This document shows, one piece after another, positions 47,529 to 48,406 of a stretch of 48,406 bases of DNA. The position numbers and the translations under genes are program-made. Source of the DNA: Desulfobacteraceae bacterium (GTDB taxonomy: Bacteria; Desulfobacterota; Desulfobacteria; Desulfobacterales; Desulfosarcinaceae); the NCBI GenBank assembly GCA_024230435.1, contig JAAERL010000074.1:1-48406 (forward strand), written 5' to 3'. Position 1 is the stretch's first letter; the number at the start of each line of letters is the position of its first letter. Under the pieces are notes generated by a model that was not told where the DNA came from, made no database searches, and worked only from the letters and a program-made list of their open reading frames with translations.

Positions 47529-48170
47529 TTGGATAAATCATCGAAACAAAACCTTGCTAACGATATCGAAACCCGGCTGGATAATTTTTTTGGAGCCAAC
47601 AATGAAGAGCCTTCACCACAACCGGAAAACGAACAGACGCCGAAATCCAAAATAGATAATTTAAACGAGCTTAAATCTATTGTACTATCGATTGATTGGG
47701 AAATTACAGATCAATGTTTAACGGATCTTATAACTGAAGCGGAATCTTTGCTGACAGTCCATAAAGAGGATCGTTCAATAAACGCCCTTCTTCGAATGCT
47801 GAAATCTCTCGGGAAATATGTTCGCAAAACAAAAGCTCAAGCCCACCCTGATGCAATTAAACGCATTTTAGCCATATACGATAGTCTTGAAAAATTATCT
47901 GACCCACAATCAGATGACAAAATAAAAAAGCAAATGATAGTAAAAGAAGTTTTAGCTTTTAAATCGCTAAAAAACCAAATCGAAACCCAAAAATTATTAC
48001 CACCTGAACCCGCTGCTGCAGGACAAATATCGGCAGATAATTATGTCGATCATCAAACATTTAAACAATCAATTAGTACTTTAAACAAAAAACTTATGGA
48101 CGAAATAAGAGCTTTAAAAAAACAATTAGAAAAACTCAATATGGAGATAGAAACACTTCGCGATAAATAG
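47529..48170 (+). CDS. Uncharacterised coiled-coil protein in the MglA operon
   Basis: I recognise no family. The 213-residue protein has an acidic, Pro/Glu-rich disordered N terminus (about 15-42), a helical middle (43-165), and a C-terminal coiled coil (about 175-213, LNKKLMDEIRALKKQLEKL) ending at the stop. It has no membrane segment. It starts at TTG with a perfect AGGAGG 6 nt upstream and lies 10 nt after mglA, so it is surely cotranscribed and is a candidate MglA effector or adaptor. That role is inference from position. Confidence 0.75.
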   Translation: MDKSSKQNLANDIETRLDNFFGANNEEPSPQPENEQTPKSKIDNLNELKSIVLSIDWEITDQCLTDLITEAESLLTVHKEDRSINALLRMLKSLGKYVRKTKAQAHPDAIKRILAIYDSLEKLSDPQSDDKIKKQMIVKEVLAFKSLKNQIETQKLLPPEPAAAGQISADNYVDHQTFKQSISTLNKKLMDEIRALKKQLEKLNMEIETLRDK

Positions 48171-48202
48171 CCTCGGATATTAATCCATCAATAAAACTTT
48201 AC

Positions 48203-48260
48203 TTAGCGCCCATCAATAAATTGCCAATTTGCCAGATATCTTAAGACGATTTGTGTTAAA
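48203..48260. repeat. Single arm of the palindromic repeat family
   Basis: It reads AGCGCCCATCAATAAATTGC, then CAATTTGCC and GATATCTTA. This matches the reverse complement of the right arm at 45378-45436 (GTCCATTCATAAATGGC, AATTTGTCC, GATATCTT). It continues into CGATTTGTGT, a block also in copy B at 36603-36612. The remaining sequence to 48406 shows no gene. Confidence 0.55.
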
Positions 48261-48406
48261 TAATAGGCTCATGTTGTGTTTCAGGGTCTTACAAACCTTT
48301 TATACAGAATAACTAACTGATTTTAAAGTATTTTTGACCAAGGTCTCAGTTTCTCATCCCGAATTATATTTACCATAAATTCAATTGGTTACACTGCTAC
48401 ATATAA

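Overview
The window looks like a chromosomal segment of an anaerobic deltaproteobacterium (Desulfobacterota), probably a sulfate reducer related to the Desulfobacterales. This is inferred from gene content only: the siroheme-dependent alternative heme pathway (ahbC-hemB-ahbD), an MglA-type small GTPase with a roadblock protein, type IV pilus minor pilins with PilY1, a short EF-Ts, and AT-rich spacers. There is no rRNA operon, CRISPR array, intact insertion sequence or prophage. Almost everything is core genome; the unusual material is in small genes, leaders and intergenic repeats.

Layout. (1) 166-1209, minus: tRNA methyltransferase TrmN6 and a DUF721/DciA-like protein. (2) 1551-8932, mostly plus: hflK-hflC, an unlabelled 32-residue bS22/COX24-like ribosomal protein on the minus strand, an orphan HExxH protein, an FmdB zinc ribbon, groES-groEL and a LysM protein. 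(3) 9049-19718, minus: a type IV pilus block in the transcription order fimT-pilW-pilV-pilX-pilY1, an unrecognised 762-residue protein, and a PilB/GspE ATPase. (4) 19991-36363, minus: a dense housekeeping block in the order adk, rho, rpmE, prfA, prmC, rpsB, tsf, pyrH, frr, uppS, cdsA, dxr, rseP, purL, purQ. (5) 36870-44339, plus: rpsU, folC, a tRNA-Arg(CCG), a ClpX-like AAA+ unfoldase translationally coupled to ahbC, then hemB and ahbD. (6) 44510-48170: a membrane-anchored AMIN-like protein, a convergent PilZ protein, and a roadblock-MglA-coiled-coil operon.

How they fit together. The housekeeping block joins translation (S2, EF-Ts, RRF, RF1, PrmC, L31), termination (Rho), nucleotides (Adk, PyrH, PurL/PurQ) and the envelope (UppS, CdsA, Dxr, RseP). 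The pilus block, PilZ protein and MglA module could together serve surface motility and its polarity. The Ahb genes make heme from siroheme-derived intermediates without oxygen. Their 1-nt overlap with a ClpX paralogue suggests an unfoldase linked to heme synthesis.

The most novel-looking items are the ClpX-like/Ahb coupling, the bS22-like micro-gene with a 14-nt anti-16S Shine-Dalgarno, the MglA operon without ATG starts and with an unknown third protein, the unknown 762-residue pilus-linked protein, and dispersed intergenic repeats including a 131-bp imperfect palindrome at 45306-45436. Several starts were moved inside longer open frames on Shine-Dalgarno or family grounds. No database search was run; family names rest on motif recognition.
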